From Mesorhizobium tianshanense (lineage in GTDB: Bacteria > Pseudomonadota > Alphaproteobacteria > Rhizobiales > Rhizobiaceae), in contig NZ_VLKT01000010.1 in the NCBI RefSeq assembly GCF_007830515.1, positions 106,834-170,833 of the forward strand: a DNA stretch of 64,000 nucleotides, given 5' to 3'. Below are positions 38,109 to 46,209 of the stretch, one piece after another; the first letter of the stretch is position 1; every line of letters begins with the position of its first letter. The position numbers were made by a program, and so were the translations under genes. The notes below the pieces were generated by a model. The model had not been told where the DNA came from. It ran no database searches and saw only the letters and a program-made list of their open reading frames with translations.

Positions 38109-39995
38109 CTAATCCTTGGCGTGCAGGTCCGTTCCCAGCGTGTCCTTGACGAAGATGACGCCGATGATCAGCGACATCGCCGCGATCACGATCGGGTACC
38201 AGAGACCATAGTAGATATCGCCCCTGGCCGCGCTCAGGGCGAAGACCGTCGCCGGAAGCAGTCCGCCGAACCAGCCATTGCCAATGTGATAGGGCAGCGA
38301 CATGCCGGTGTAGCGGATGCGGGTCGGGAACATCTCAACCAGGATCGCCGCGATCGGCCCGTAGACCATGGTCACATAAAGGACCAGGATGAACAGGATG
38401 CCGACGATCTTTGTCCAGTTGACCTGTGCCGGATCGGCAAACATCGAGAACGGGCCGGATGCCGGTATGTTGTAGACGGTCACATCGGTGGCGCCGGCGG
38501 CCTCATCGGCCGTCAGCAGCTTGTCCTTGACCGCCTGGTCAAGCGGAACCGTCGCCTTCTCGCCGGCGCGGATGACCGCTGCATCGAGGTTCAGTTCGGG
38601 ATTGGCCGCGACGAAGGCATCAAGCTTCTGGTCGGTCACCTTGGAAGCGGCGCGCTTCAGTGGATAGCCGCCATCCTTGAGTGCCATGCTGACCGCCTTG
38701 GTGAAGGCAGCGTCCTTGGCCTTGGCCTGATCGCCGGCAGCGGTGGCGTCGTAGGATTCGACCGTCTCGTTGCCGATCTTGACCGTTGCCGGGGTCCCGG
38801 GCGCCGCGCTTGTGACGATGTCATAAGGCACCGAGCTCTTGGCCAGGAAAGACGTGGCGATGTCGCACGACGTGGTGAACTTGGCCGTGCCTACCGGGTT
38901 GAACTGGAACTTGCAGTCGCCGGGCGCCACGGTGACCGTCGCACGCGTGTCCTGCTGCGCGGCAGCCAGTGTCGGATTGGCTGCCCAGGTCAATGCCTTG
39001 AACAGCGGGAAGTAGGTGACGATCGCCAGAGCCAGTCCCGCCATGATGATCGGCTTGCGGCCGATCTTGTCGGAGAGCCAGCCGAACACGACAAAGAAGA
39101 TCGAGCCTAGCGCCAGCGCAATCGCGATCAGGATGTTGACCGTTTGCAGGTCGACCTTGAGCACGTTCTGCAGGAAGAACAGCGCGTAGAACTGGCCCGA
39201 ATACCAGACCACAGCCTGGCCAGCGGTCAGGCCAAGAAGGGCCAGAATGGCGATCTTGGCGTTCTTCCACTGTCCGAAAGCTTCCGAAAGCGGCGCTTTC
39301 GATCCCTTGCCCTCCTCCTTCATGCGCTGGAAGGTCGGCGATTCGTTCAGCGACAGACGAATCCAGACCGATACGCCGAGCAGGACGATCGAGACGAGGA
39401 ACGGAATGCGCCAGCCCCAGGCGGCGAAGTCTTCCTTGCTCAACATCGCCTGGACGCCGAGAATGATGATCAGCGACAGGAACAGGCCGAGCGTTGCCGT
39501 TGTCTGGATCCACGAGGTGTAGAAGCCACGGCGATCGTCGGGTGCGTGTTCGGCAACATAGGTTGCCGCCCCGCCATATTCGCCACCGAGGGCCAGGCCC
39601 TGCAACATGCGCAATGCGATCAGGATGATGGGAGCGGCAATACCCCAGGTCGCGGAACTAGGAAGCAGGCCGACCAGGAATGTCGAGCTACCCATGATCA
39701 GGATGGTGACAAGAAAGGTGTATTTGCGGCCGACGAGATCGCCGAAACGGCCGAACACCAGCGCGCCGAACGGGCGCACCAGGAAGCCTGCAGCGAAAGC
39801 CAGCAAAGCGAAGATATTGCGCGTCGCTTCCGGATACTGACTGAAGAAAGTGGCGCCGATAAAGGCCGCCAGCGAACCGTAGAGATAAAAATCGTACCAT
39901 TCGAAAACGGTGCCGAGCGAGGAAGCGAAGATGACCTTCTTCTCTTCCCGCGTCATCCCGCGGCTTGTTTCGCCGACGGTTAATGTCATTGCCAT
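38109..39995 (-). CDS. MFS transporter (metabolite:H+ symporter type) with a large periplasmic insert
   Basis: This 628-residue permease has the 12-helix MFS layout with the MHS signature VFEWYDFYLYG near residue 30, motif A in FGRFGDLVGRKYT and its second-half copy WLSDKIGRKP. Helix 9 ends near residue 335 and helix 10 starts near 528; between them lie about 190 hydrophilic residues with two Cys (about 361 and 377), predicted to be periplasmic. Usual members are 430-550 residues. The substrate is unknown (organic acid or betaine class). I chose ATG 39995, as GGAGG is 8 bases upstream. Confidence 0.9.
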   Translation of the reverse strand: MAMTLTVGETSRGMTREEKKVIFASSLGTVFEWYDFYLYGSLAAFIGATFFSQYPEATRNIFALLAFAAGFLVRPFGALVFGRFGDLVGRKYTFLVTILIMGSSTFLVGLLPSSATWGIAAPIILIALRMLQGLALGGEYGGAATYVAEHAPDDRRGFYTSWIQTTATLGLFLSLIIILGVQAMLSKEDFAAWGWRIPFLVSIVLLGVSVWIRLSLNESPTFQRMKEEGKGSKAPLSEAFGQWKNAKIAILALLGLTAGQAVVWYSGQFYALFFLQNVLKVDLQTVNILIAIALALGSIFFVVFGWLSDKIGRKPIIMAGLALAIVTYFPLFKALTWAANPTLAAAQQDTRATVTVAPGDCKFQFNPVGTAKFTTSCDIATSFLAKSSVPYDIVTSAAPGTPATVKIGNETVESYDATAAGDQAKAKDAAFTKAVSMALKDGGYPLKRAASKVTDQKLDAFVAANPELNLDAAVIRAGEKATVPLDQAVKDKLLTADEAAGATDVTVYNIPASGPFSMFADPAQVNWTKIVGILFILVLYVTMVYGPIAAILVEMFPTRIRYTGMSLPYHIGNGWFGGLLPATVFALSAARGDIYYGLWYPIVIAAMSLIIGVIFVKDTLGTDLHAKD

Positions 39996-40140
39996 GAATT
40001 CGTCCTCCGTCATATCTCGCTGTCTTTGATTCTGCGCGGTGTCGTCCTTATGGACACGAACTTGGGCAGCTATCGCCGCAAGAAATGACAGAAAGCGCCG
40101 CCCAGCGGCAGGCCGCCTTTGGGATTATGACTTTGGTTCA

Positions 40141-40188
40141 ATGCATCGGCCCGAAGATCGGAATCAATCTTCGGAAAGCACGATGCAT
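40141..40188. repeat. Intergenic palindrome, ATGCATCG family
   Basis: The outer arms ATGCATCG / CGATGCAT (40141-40148, 40181-40188) and inner arms CCGAAGAT / ATCTTCGG (40151-40158, 40167-40174) form a long interrupted stem. I recognise the CCGAAxATCGGAATC theme from repeats dispersed in rhizobial genomes. Confidence 0.75.
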
Positions 40189-40202
40189 GGATTCAAAGTA
40201 TT

Positions 40203-40243
40203 AAAGCGTACTTTATGCGTCCAACTGGACGCACGTCGCTCTA
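40203..40243. repeat. Intergenic palindrome, TAGAGCG family (second copy)
   Basis: TGCGTCC / GGACGCA arms flank AACT (40216-40233), with outer AGCG / CGCT. It is related to the element at 6194-6232 and directly follows the ATGCATCG-type repeat upstream of the MFS gene. Confidence 0.65.
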
Positions 40244-40281
40244 ATGTGCAATGCGGAAATGAATAAGGGCGGCGATTGCGG

Positions 40282-41073
40282 TCAGGCTTTGAGCGCCTCG
40301 AGAAGACAGACTGCGGCCATCATGTCGCGCTTGCGGGCCGAGCGGCGTGCGACAGCCTCCGCGTCATGGCCCCAGTGCTGGGCTTGCCAATCCTCGTCGA
40401 CATGGCCGGCGGTCCAGGCTGCGTCGCCGTCAAGTTCACCAAAATCGACTGCTAGCGCCAGCAGCGCCGATCCCGTCAGCGACGTCATGACATGGATGGC
40501 CGCCAGCCGCAGCGGGTCGGCACGCTGAGCAAGATGAACGCCGAGCACCGCGATGGTCTCGCGCGGCTGCTCGACATGGATGATCCCTTCGGCGAGACGG
40601 AACCGGGCGCCGAGCACGCTCCGTGCCCAGTCGAGGATCGGATCCCAATATTCGTTCTGCCGGTCGACCAGCCCTTGTGGGGTGTCGGCGCGATAGCAGA
40701 GCAGATCGGACGAGGCGAAGCGCAGGATGTCCTCCAGCACCGCTTGCGGGTCGCTGGCGACACCATCGATGGCGGTGTTGACCAGACGCATGACTGGCAT
40801 CGTCACCGGGTCGATGGTCTCACCTTGCACGGCGAACTCGTCGGCAACCAGAGCGGCAGCTTTTTCGGTCGGCAGGACCAGCAGCGCCTTGCCCGGCGTG
40901 CGAACCGGCTTGCCATCGAGATGAACGGCAAAACCATCGTCAGTGGGTGCGACCGAGACGGCCTTGTAGAAGCGTTTCGGCAGGTGCGTCTTCATCTGGA
41001 TCTGGGCACGGCGTACCGGATCCGGATCGGAAAGCTGCTTTCCCGCTTCGAGGTCGTTGAGGATATCGCGCAT
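40282..41073 (-). CDS. ATP12-family chaperone (F1-ATPase assembly)
   Basis: This 263-residue protein matches the ATP12 family: RFYKAVSVAPTDDGFAVHLDGKPVRTPGKALLVLPT near residue 38 and a conserved ENEYWDPILDWA-like block (here QNEYWDPILDWARSVLG). In mitochondria ATP12 binds the F1 alpha subunit during assembly; the bacterial role is presumed similar. ATG 41073 has AAAGG 7 bases upstream. An alternative ATG at 41088 overlaps the EamA stop as ATGA. The gene lies at the end of the RluA-EamA-ATP12 operon. Confidence 0.9.
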   Translation of the reverse strand: MRDILNDLEAGKQLSDPDPVRRAQIQMKTHLPKRFYKAVSVAPTDDGFAVHLDGKPVRTPGKALLVLPTEKAAALVADEFAVQGETIDPVTMPVMRLVNTAIDGVASDPQAVLEDILRFASSDLLCYRADTPQGLVDRQNEYWDPILDWARSVLGARFRLAEGIIHVEQPRETIAVLGVHLAQRADPLRLAAIHVMTSLTGSALLALAVDFGELDGDAAWTAGHVDEDWQAQHWGHDAEAVARRSARKRDMMAAVCLLEALKA

Positions 41074-41084
41074 GCCGGAGCCTT

Positions 41085-42005
41085 TCATCCGGGGATCTGT
41101 TTTCGGGCCGGCCGATTCACGATGATCAAGCCGGCTGCGATGAGGCCGAGTGCCAGAAAAATACGAACGGTCAGCGACTCGTTCAAGAAGATGGCACCGC
41201 ACAGCACGCCGAACACTGGCGACAGGAAGGTGAAGCTCGACAGGCCCGATGCCGGATAGCGCCGCAGCAGCCAGAACCACAGCACATAGGTGAAGGCGAC
41301 GATGTAGACAGCCTGGAAAAGCAGAGCCAAGGTCGGCAAGGCGGCGAAGTTGCGAACGGGCGGCCCGGCGAAAGGCAGCACCATGGCGCCTACCACGGCA
41401 GCGCCGGCCAGTTGATAGAGCAGCAATTTCTCGGCGCTCGTTTCCGCCAGTTTCGTCCGCTTGATGACGATGTAGGTCAAGGCCCAGAGAATGCCGGCGC
41501 CGAGGCTGAGCAGATCACCGGTCAGTGTCGCACCATTGTCGGCGCCCAACTGGTCTGAGAACACCGCGACCAATCCGGCGAATGCGAGCAGAAGGCCGAC
41601 GAGCCGGCGCGCGGTGATGCGTTCGCCCAGCAGGAAATGCCCGCCGACCAGCACCCAGAACGGCATGGTGTTGACCAGCAAGGTGTTGCGCGCGACTGTT
41701 GTCTGTTCGAGCCCAACATAGAGAAACAGGAATTCGAAACCAAAAAGCGCGCCTGCAAGAATGCCGGCGACAAGCGTTCCGTCGGGGGTGAACAGCGCAA
41801 TGCCGCGCCAGCGGCACCAGACGAGAACGCACAGCCCGCCAATGACCGACCGCGCGATCGACAGGAAAACAGGATCGTAGCCGGCATAGGAGATTTTAGC
41901 GGCGACGTAGTTCAGTCCCCAGGAAAAGGTCAGTCCGACCATGATGGCGGCCGCCGCCATGTCGACCGCGTCGCGACGGTCGAGTGTATCGGTGGCGATG
42001 CCCAC
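41085..42005 (-). CDS. EamA-family (DMT superfamily) transporter
   Basis: This 306-residue permease has ten predicted helices in two EamA repeats; the first opens with MVGLTFSWGLNYVAAKISYAG and the second with LSLGAGILWALTYIVIKR. PxxxxxxxxxLFxE-like closures (FLSPVFGVLCGAIFLNES) end the second repeat. The substrate is unknown; such proteins export metabolites or amino acids. I chose GTG 42005 because it lies 5 bases after the pseudouridine-synthase stop with AGGG just upstream; the frame further upstream overlaps that gene. Confidence 0.85.
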   Translation of the reverse strand: MGIATDTLDRRDAVDMAAAAIMVGLTFSWGLNYVAAKISYAGYDPVFLSIARSVIGGLCVLVWCRWRGIALFTPDGTLVAGILAGALFGFEFLFLYVGLEQTTVARNTLLVNTMPFWVLVGGHFLLGERITARRLVGLLLAFAGLVAVFSDQLGADNGATLTGDLLSLGAGILWALTYIVIKRTKLAETSAEKLLLYQLAGAAVVGAMVLPFAGPPVRNFAALPTLALLFQAVYIVAFTYVLWFWLLRRYPASGLSSFTFLSPVFGVLCGAIFLNESLTVRIFLALGLIAAGLIIVNRPARKQIPG

Positions 42006-42010
42006 AGGCC

Positions 42011-42991
42011 CTAGTCCTCCGCGCTCTGCTCGTCGAAGCCGAGCAGGTTCCAGCTTTGGCGCATATGCGGCGGCATCGGCGCGGTGACGTCGATAGAACC
42101 CTTGTCGGGATGCGGGATGACGATACGGCGCGCGTGCAAATGCAAGCGGTTCTGCATGCCGCCGGGAAAATCCCAATTGGTGTCGGCCTCGAAATATTTG
42201 GGGTCGCCGATCATCGGGCAGCCAATATGTGCGGCATGGACGCGAAGCTGGTGGGTGCGGCCGGTATAGGGCTCCATTTCCAGCCATGACAGGGTTTGCG
42301 CCGCCTGCTCGACGACCCGGTAGTAAGACACCGCGTGGTCGGCACCCTTTTCGCCATGCTTGGCGACGCGCACGCGGTCGCCGTCTGGCGTCGGCTCCTT
42401 GATCAGCCAGGTCGAGATCTTGTCCTCGCGCTTGGGCGGCACGCCCTTGACCAGCGCCCAGTAGGTCTTCTTGGTCTCACGCGCTCGGAACGCCTCGGCA
42501 AGCTTCATGGCGGCGAGTCTGGTACGGGCGACGACCAGAACGCCCGATGTGTCGCGGTCGAGCCGATGCACCAGACGCGGTTTCTCGCCTTTCTGGCTGC
42601 GCCAGGCTTCCAGCATGTCGTCGACGTTGCGGGTGACGCCCGAGCCTCCCTGGACGGCAAGGCCGGCCGGCTTGTTGAAGACAAACACTTTCGGATCTTC
42701 ATGGATCAGCATCTTGGCCAGAACGTCGGCGTCGCCCTGGTTGCGGATCGAGTGACCGGTGAGCGGGCTCTCGCCTTTCTTGTCCACTTCGAGCGGCGGA
42801 ATGCGGACCATCTGACCCGGCTCGACGCGGGTATCGGCCTTCACCCTGCCACCATTGACACGGATCTGGCCGGAGCGCAGCAGCTTCTGCAGATGGCCGA
42901 AGCCAAGACCTGGAAAATGGGTCTTGAACCAGCGGTCGAGCCGCATGCCCGCCTCGCCGGCCTCCACTGTGATCTGTTCAATGCCTGCCAT
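42011..42991 (-). CDS. RluA-family ribosomal large-subunit pseudouridine synthase
   Basis: This 326-residue enzyme has an N-terminal S4 RNA-binding domain (MRLDRWFKTHFPGLGFGHLQKLL) and the catalytic motif VHRLDRDTSGVLVVART near residue 145 with the essential Asp in HRLD. EPYTGRTHQLRVHAAHIG is the C-terminal substrate block. It is RluC/RluD-like; the exact 23S rRNA site cannot be decided from sequence by eye. It heads an operon with EamA and ATP12 genes; a degraded crcB lies upstream. Confidence 0.93.
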   Translation of the reverse strand: MAGIEQITVEAGEAGMRLDRWFKTHFPGLGFGHLQKLLRSGQIRVNGGRVKADTRVEPGQMVRIPPLEVDKKGESPLTGHSIRNQGDADVLAKMLIHEDPKVFVFNKPAGLAVQGGSGVTRNVDDMLEAWRSQKGEKPRLVHRLDRDTSGVLVVARTRLAAMKLAEAFRARETKKTYWALVKGVPPKREDKISTWLIKEPTPDGDRVRVAKHGEKGADHAVSYYRVVEQAAQTLSWLEMEPYTGRTHQLRVHAAHIGCPMIGDPKYFEADTNWDFPGGMQNRLHLHARRIVIPHPDKGSIDVTAPMPPHMRQSWNLLGFDEQSAED

Positions 42992-43013
42992 TGTCTCGCT
43001 TTACCCGTTTCCA

Positions 43014-43057
43014 GCGCATGACCTGAAATGAAATCGACCTCGGAAAGGGTCATGCGC
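43014..43057. repeat. Intergenic palindrome, GCGCATGACC family
   Basis: Ten-base arms GCGCATGACC / GGTCATGCGC (43014-43023, 43048-43057) enclose 24 bases. I recognise this as one of the most abundant intergenic repeats of rhizobia. It lies between the pseudouridine-synthase start and the crcB remnant. Confidence 0.75.
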
Positions 43058-43070
43058 AAATCAAAGTGCT

Positions 43071-43110
43071 ACAGCGTCCCTTGCGCGTCCTAAGCGATGC
43101 GCGGCGCTGT
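43071..43110. repeat. Degenerate palindrome related to the GCGTCC family
   Basis: ACAGCG / CGCTGT outer arms and imperfect GCGCGTCC / GATGCGCG inner arms. It overlaps the end of the crcB remnant and follows the GCGCATGACC repeat. Confidence 0.5.
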
Positions 43111-43350
43111 AAGCGGGGCAATAGCATTAAGGCAGGCTTCTTGCGAGCCAAACACCAAGAAACAAGCGATGATCGCGCCAATGAGGCTGGCCATGGCGTA
43201 TCCGAACGTCGGCTGCGTCGCGCCACGCTCCCATAGCGTCGCGAAATCGAGCACGAGGCCGAGGAAATCGCGAAGCCGTCGAGGAAATTCGCGACGTGGC
43301 GGAGACCTCCCCGACGAAACTTCGTCAAGCGTGCTGACATCCTAAAATGA
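43090..43350 (-). pseudogene. crcB: crcB (fluoride exporter) C-terminal remnant
   Basis: Two minus-strand frames together spell the end of a CrcB/Fluc protein. The first reads VANFLDGFAISSAS, matching the conserved GFLGGFTTFSSFS; after a frameshift near 43280 the second continues LDFATLWERGATQ, then FGYAMASLIGAIIACFLVFG, matching the last helix, and stops at 43090. The N-terminal half is absent and the shift makes it non-functional. I recall crcB directly upstream of the RluA-type gene in related genomes, which supports decay in place. The rest of the 379-bp gap up to the ALDH gene holds nothing else I can identify. Confidence 0.6.
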
Positions 43351-43436
43351 TCGGGGCGCGGCCATTGCAGCCGCGCCCTTTCAAGGATCGCGTATGATCT
43401 GTCTGAAGAAGCCACGCACTCCAGCGTGGGAATCGA

Positions 43437-44954
43437 TCAGAAGAAGCCGAGCTTCTTCGGGCTGTAGCTGACCAGCATGTTCTTGGTCTGCTGATAGTGA
43501 TCGAGCATCATCTTGTGGGTCTCGCGGCCGATGCCCGACTGCTTGTACCCGCCAAACGCCGCATGCGCCGGATAGGCATGGTAGCAGTTGGTCCACACGC
43601 GACCTGCCTGGATGGCGCGGCCGAAGCGGTAGCAGCGGTTGGCGTCGCGGCTCCAGATACCAGCCCCCAGCCCATAGAGCGTGTCATTGGCGATCGAGAG
43701 CGCCTCGTCATCATCCTTGAAGGTGGTGACCGAAACCACCGGCCCGAAGATCTCCTCCTGGAAGATGCGCATCTTGTTGTGGCCCTTGAACACAGTCGGC
43801 TGGACATAGTAGCCGCCTGCCAGGTCGCCGGGCAGATGGTTCTGCGAACCGCCGGCCAGGACCTCGGCACCTTCCTGTCGGCCGATGTCGAAATAGGACA
43901 GGATCTTCGCCAACTGTTCAGACGACGCCTGCGCTCCGATCATGGTCGCGGGATCGAGCGGGTCGCCCTGGACAATCGCCTCGACGCGCTTCAGCGCGCG
44001 CTCCATGAACTGGTCGTAAATCTTCTCATGCACCAGCGCACGGCTCGGGCAGGTGCAGACCTCCCCCTGGTTGAGCGCGAACATGACGAAGCCTTCTATT
44101 GCCTTGTCGAAGAAGTCGTCATCCTCGGCTGTCACGTCCTTGAAAAAGATGTTGGGCGATTTGCCGCCGAGTTCCAGCGTGACCGGGATCAGGTTCTGGC
44201 TGGCATACTGCATGATCAGCCGACCGGTCGAGGTCTCGCCGGTAAAGGCGATCTTGGCGATGCGGTTCGACGAGGCGAGCGGCTTGCCCGCCTCGAGGCC
44301 AAAGCCGTTGACAATGTTGAGCACGCCTTCCGGCAGAAGATCGCCGATCAGGTCGACCCACAACATAATCGCGGCAGGCGTTTGTTCGGCAGGTTTCAAC
44401 ACCACGCAGTTGCCGGCGGCAAGTGCCGGCGCCAGCTTCCAGCAGGCCATCAGCAACGGGAAGTTCCAAGGTATGATCTGGCCAACCACTCCGAGCGGCT
44501 CGTGGAAATGATAGGCGACGGTATCGTCATCGATCTGCGAGAGGCTGCCTTCCTGGCCGCGCAATGCACCGGCGAAATAACGGAAATGGTCGATGGCGAG
44601 CGGCAGGTCGGCCGCCGTCGTCTCACGAATCGGCTTGCCATTGTCCCAGGTTTCGGCCAGCGCGAGGAGATCGAGGTTTTCCTCCATGCGGTCGGCGATG
44701 CGGTTGAGGATCAGCGCACGAGCGGCGGCATCCGTCTTGCCCCAGGCATCTTTTGCCCTGTGTGCGGCGTCGAGCGCAGCCTCGATGTCGGCGGCGTCGG
44801 AGCGGGCAATCTCACACAGCGGACGACCGTTCACCGGCGAGATGTTGTCGAAATATCTTCCGGAGTTCGGGGCGACCCAGTTGCCGCCGATGTAGTTATC
44901 GTAGCGCTTGGCGAAGGGAACCTTGGCCGTGCGGGAAAATTCCACCTTGTTCAT
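43437..44954 (-). CDS. NAD-dependent aldehyde dehydrogenase (acetaldehyde dehydrogenase, ExaC/AldA-like)
   Basis: This 505-residue enzyme oxidises aldehydes to acids. It has the catalytic Glu region LELGGKSPN near residue 265 and the nucleophile Cys in [15 protein letters not shown] near residue 303. The N-terminus [16 protein letters not shown] and C-terminus [19 protein letters not shown] are typical of the acetaldehyde dehydrogenase II subgroup induced by ethanol or acetoin. ATG 44954 has GGGAGGAA upstream. The GAF-Fis regulator gene lies upstream in the same direction, separated by a perfect palindrome. Confidence 0.93.
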   Translation of the reverse strand: MNKVEFSRTAKVPFAKRYDNYIGGNWVAPNSGRYFDNISPVNGRPLCEIARSDAADIEAALDAAHRAKDAWGKTDAAARALILNRIADRMEENLDLLALAETWDNGKPIRETTAADLPLAIDHFRYFAGALRGQEGSLSQIDDDTVAYHFHEPLGVVGQIIPWNFPLLMACWKLAPALAAGNCVVLKPAEQTPAAIMLWVDLIGDLLPEGVLNIVNGFGLEAGKPLASSNRIAKIAFTGETSTGRLIMQYASQNLIPVTLELGGKSPNIFFKDVTAEDDDFFDKAIEGFVMFALNQGEVCTCPSRALVHEKIYDQFMERALKRVEAIVQGDPLDPATMIGAQASSEQLAKILSYFDIGRQEGAEVLAGGSQNHLPGDLAGGYYVQPTVFKGHNKMRIFQEEIFGPVVSVTTFKDDDEALSIANDTLYGLGAGIWSRDANRCYRFGRAIQAGRVWTNCYHAYPAHAAFGGYKQSGIGRETHKMMLDHYQQTKNMLVSYSPKKLGFF

Positions 44955-44987
44955 TGTCTTCCTCCCAGGAAACGGCGCCACGGAATG

Positions 44988-44994
44988 TGTCGCA
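44988..44994 (+). promoter_or_regulatory. Extra TGTCGCA half-site upstream of the ALDH gene
   Basis: TGTCGCA occurs once alone here, 34 bases before the ALDH ATG, and as both arms of the palindrome at 45054-45085. It may be a secondary contact for the same regulator. A chance heptamer is possible. Confidence 0.35.
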
Positions 44995-45053
44995 TCACGA
45001 GGAAGAGTTGCCGATGACCCGGGGTTTGTCAGCCCTGGCCAGCCAGTTGCAGA

Positions 45054-45085
45054 CGCTGACTGTCGCAGTTTTGCGACAGTCAGCG
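45054..45085. promoter_or_regulatory. Perfect palindrome, probable operator of the ALDH gene
   Basis: Fourteen-base arms CGCTGACTGTCGCA / TGCGACAGTCAGCG enclose GTTT. It lies 9 bases past the regulator stop and about 100 bases before the ALDH start, the usual distance of an upstream activator site. No T-run follows on the minus strand, which argues against a plain terminator. Confidence 0.7.
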
Positions 45086-45094
45086 CCGGAAAAC

Positions 45095-46057
45095 TCAGTG
45101 CGGTCGCCGAATGCCGAACCGGGCAAGCTTGCGATGGAGCGTGGCGCGCGAAATGCCGAGATTGTGTGCGGCCGCCGAGACGTTGCCACCGGTGCGCGTG
45201 ATCGCCCGCTGGACCACGCCGCGCTCTGCCTCGCCCAGTTCTTCGGCCGCGTTGAAGTCGCCGAGGACGTCGGCGGCCGGCAATCCTCTCGTCAGGATCT
45301 GTTGAGTGATGCCGAGAGCCAGTCGCGCCGAACGCGTCGCACCGACCACGAGATCGTCGGCATCGACAGCTATAAGAGCGCTGGCACTACACTCGGCGAC
45401 CGGCGCCAGCAGAACGCGGGCATTCGAAAAGGCCCGACGAAAATTATCCGCCTCGATGCGCCGGGCCGCATCGCCCACCGCCACCGAGATCAGGTTGACG
45501 AAGTCTTCGGTCAGATCCGACCTGCATGACGACACGTCGAGCGCAGCCGCCACTTTGCCTTCGTGATCGTAGACCGGCGCGGTCATGCAACTGAGCAGCG
45601 TGTTGCGCGAGAAGAAATGCTGGTCGCGGTGAATGGTAAGGGGGCGCTGATCGGCAAGGCAAGTACCGATGCCGTTGGTGCCTTCGCTGTCTTCACTCCA
45701 CACCGTGCCTGTCCACAGGCCCCACTCGTCGAACGTGTCGTCATCCGCGGCAGCACCTCGGCGTTCGACCGGAATACCTTCGGGATCGGCAAGCATCACA
45801 CAGCAACCGATGCCGCCGACTGCCAAGTAGAGGCGATCGAGGCTCGCATCCGCCGCACGAAGCAGTGGCTCCATTCGCTGCCGCGCCTGCCTGAGCTCAC
45901 CTTCAGTCAGGCGTCTCGGCGCTTTTCGCTCGGCCGGATCGAGCCCATGCAATGTAAGCGAGCGCCTCCAGGAGGCGACCAGCGCTGAACGGGCGGCATC
46001 GCTGGTGGCGATGGCCGCCTGTACAACATCCGCATGATGGGCGGGCTGTCCGCTCAC
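45095..46057 (-). CDS. GAF domain and Fis-type helix-turn-helix regulator (AcoR-like without the AAA+ domain)
   Basis: This 320-residue regulator begins like AcoR-family activators ([14 protein letters not shown]), has a GAF-like sensor at about residues 60-205 ([24 protein letters not shown]) and ends in a Fis-type helix-turn-helix ([27 protein letters not shown]). The sigma-54-activating AAA+ domain with GAFTGA, present in full AcoR proteins, is absent. It probably controls the adjacent aldehyde dehydrogenase gene through the palindrome between them, by a sigma-54-independent route or with a partner. Confidence 0.88.
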   Translation of the reverse strand: MSGQPAHHADVVQAAIATSDAARSALVASWRRSLTLHGLDPAERKAPRRLTEGELRQARQRMEPLLRAADASLDRLYLAVGGIGCCVMLADPEGIPVERRGAAADDDTFDEWGLWTGTVWSEDSEGTNGIGTCLADQRPLTIHRDQHFFSRNTLLSCMTAPVYDHEGKVAAALDVSSCRSDLTEDFVNLISVAVGDAARRIEADNFRRAFSNARVLLAPVAECSASALIAVDADDLVVGATRSARLALGITQQILTRGLPAADVLGDFNAAEELGEAERGVVQRAITRTGGNVSAAAHNLGISRATLHRKLARFGIRRPH

Positions 46058-46209
46058 TCATCCTCCCGAAGCACGACGCTGCTGCTTCAACCTCCCGGCA
46101 GCATTGCTCGCATTGCGTTTTACGGGATTGCTGACCGATGCTGCTATAGGACGATGGTTGAAGAGTGCCCCGAGGATCTTTCGTGTCGAAACTCAAGAGC
46201 TCGGCAAGC

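Noticed and set aside
44955..45053. Sigma-54 promoter before the aldehyde dehydrogenase gene
   Set aside because: CTGGCTGGCCAGGGCTGAC has GG and GC one base off the required spacing, and no other candidate fits.
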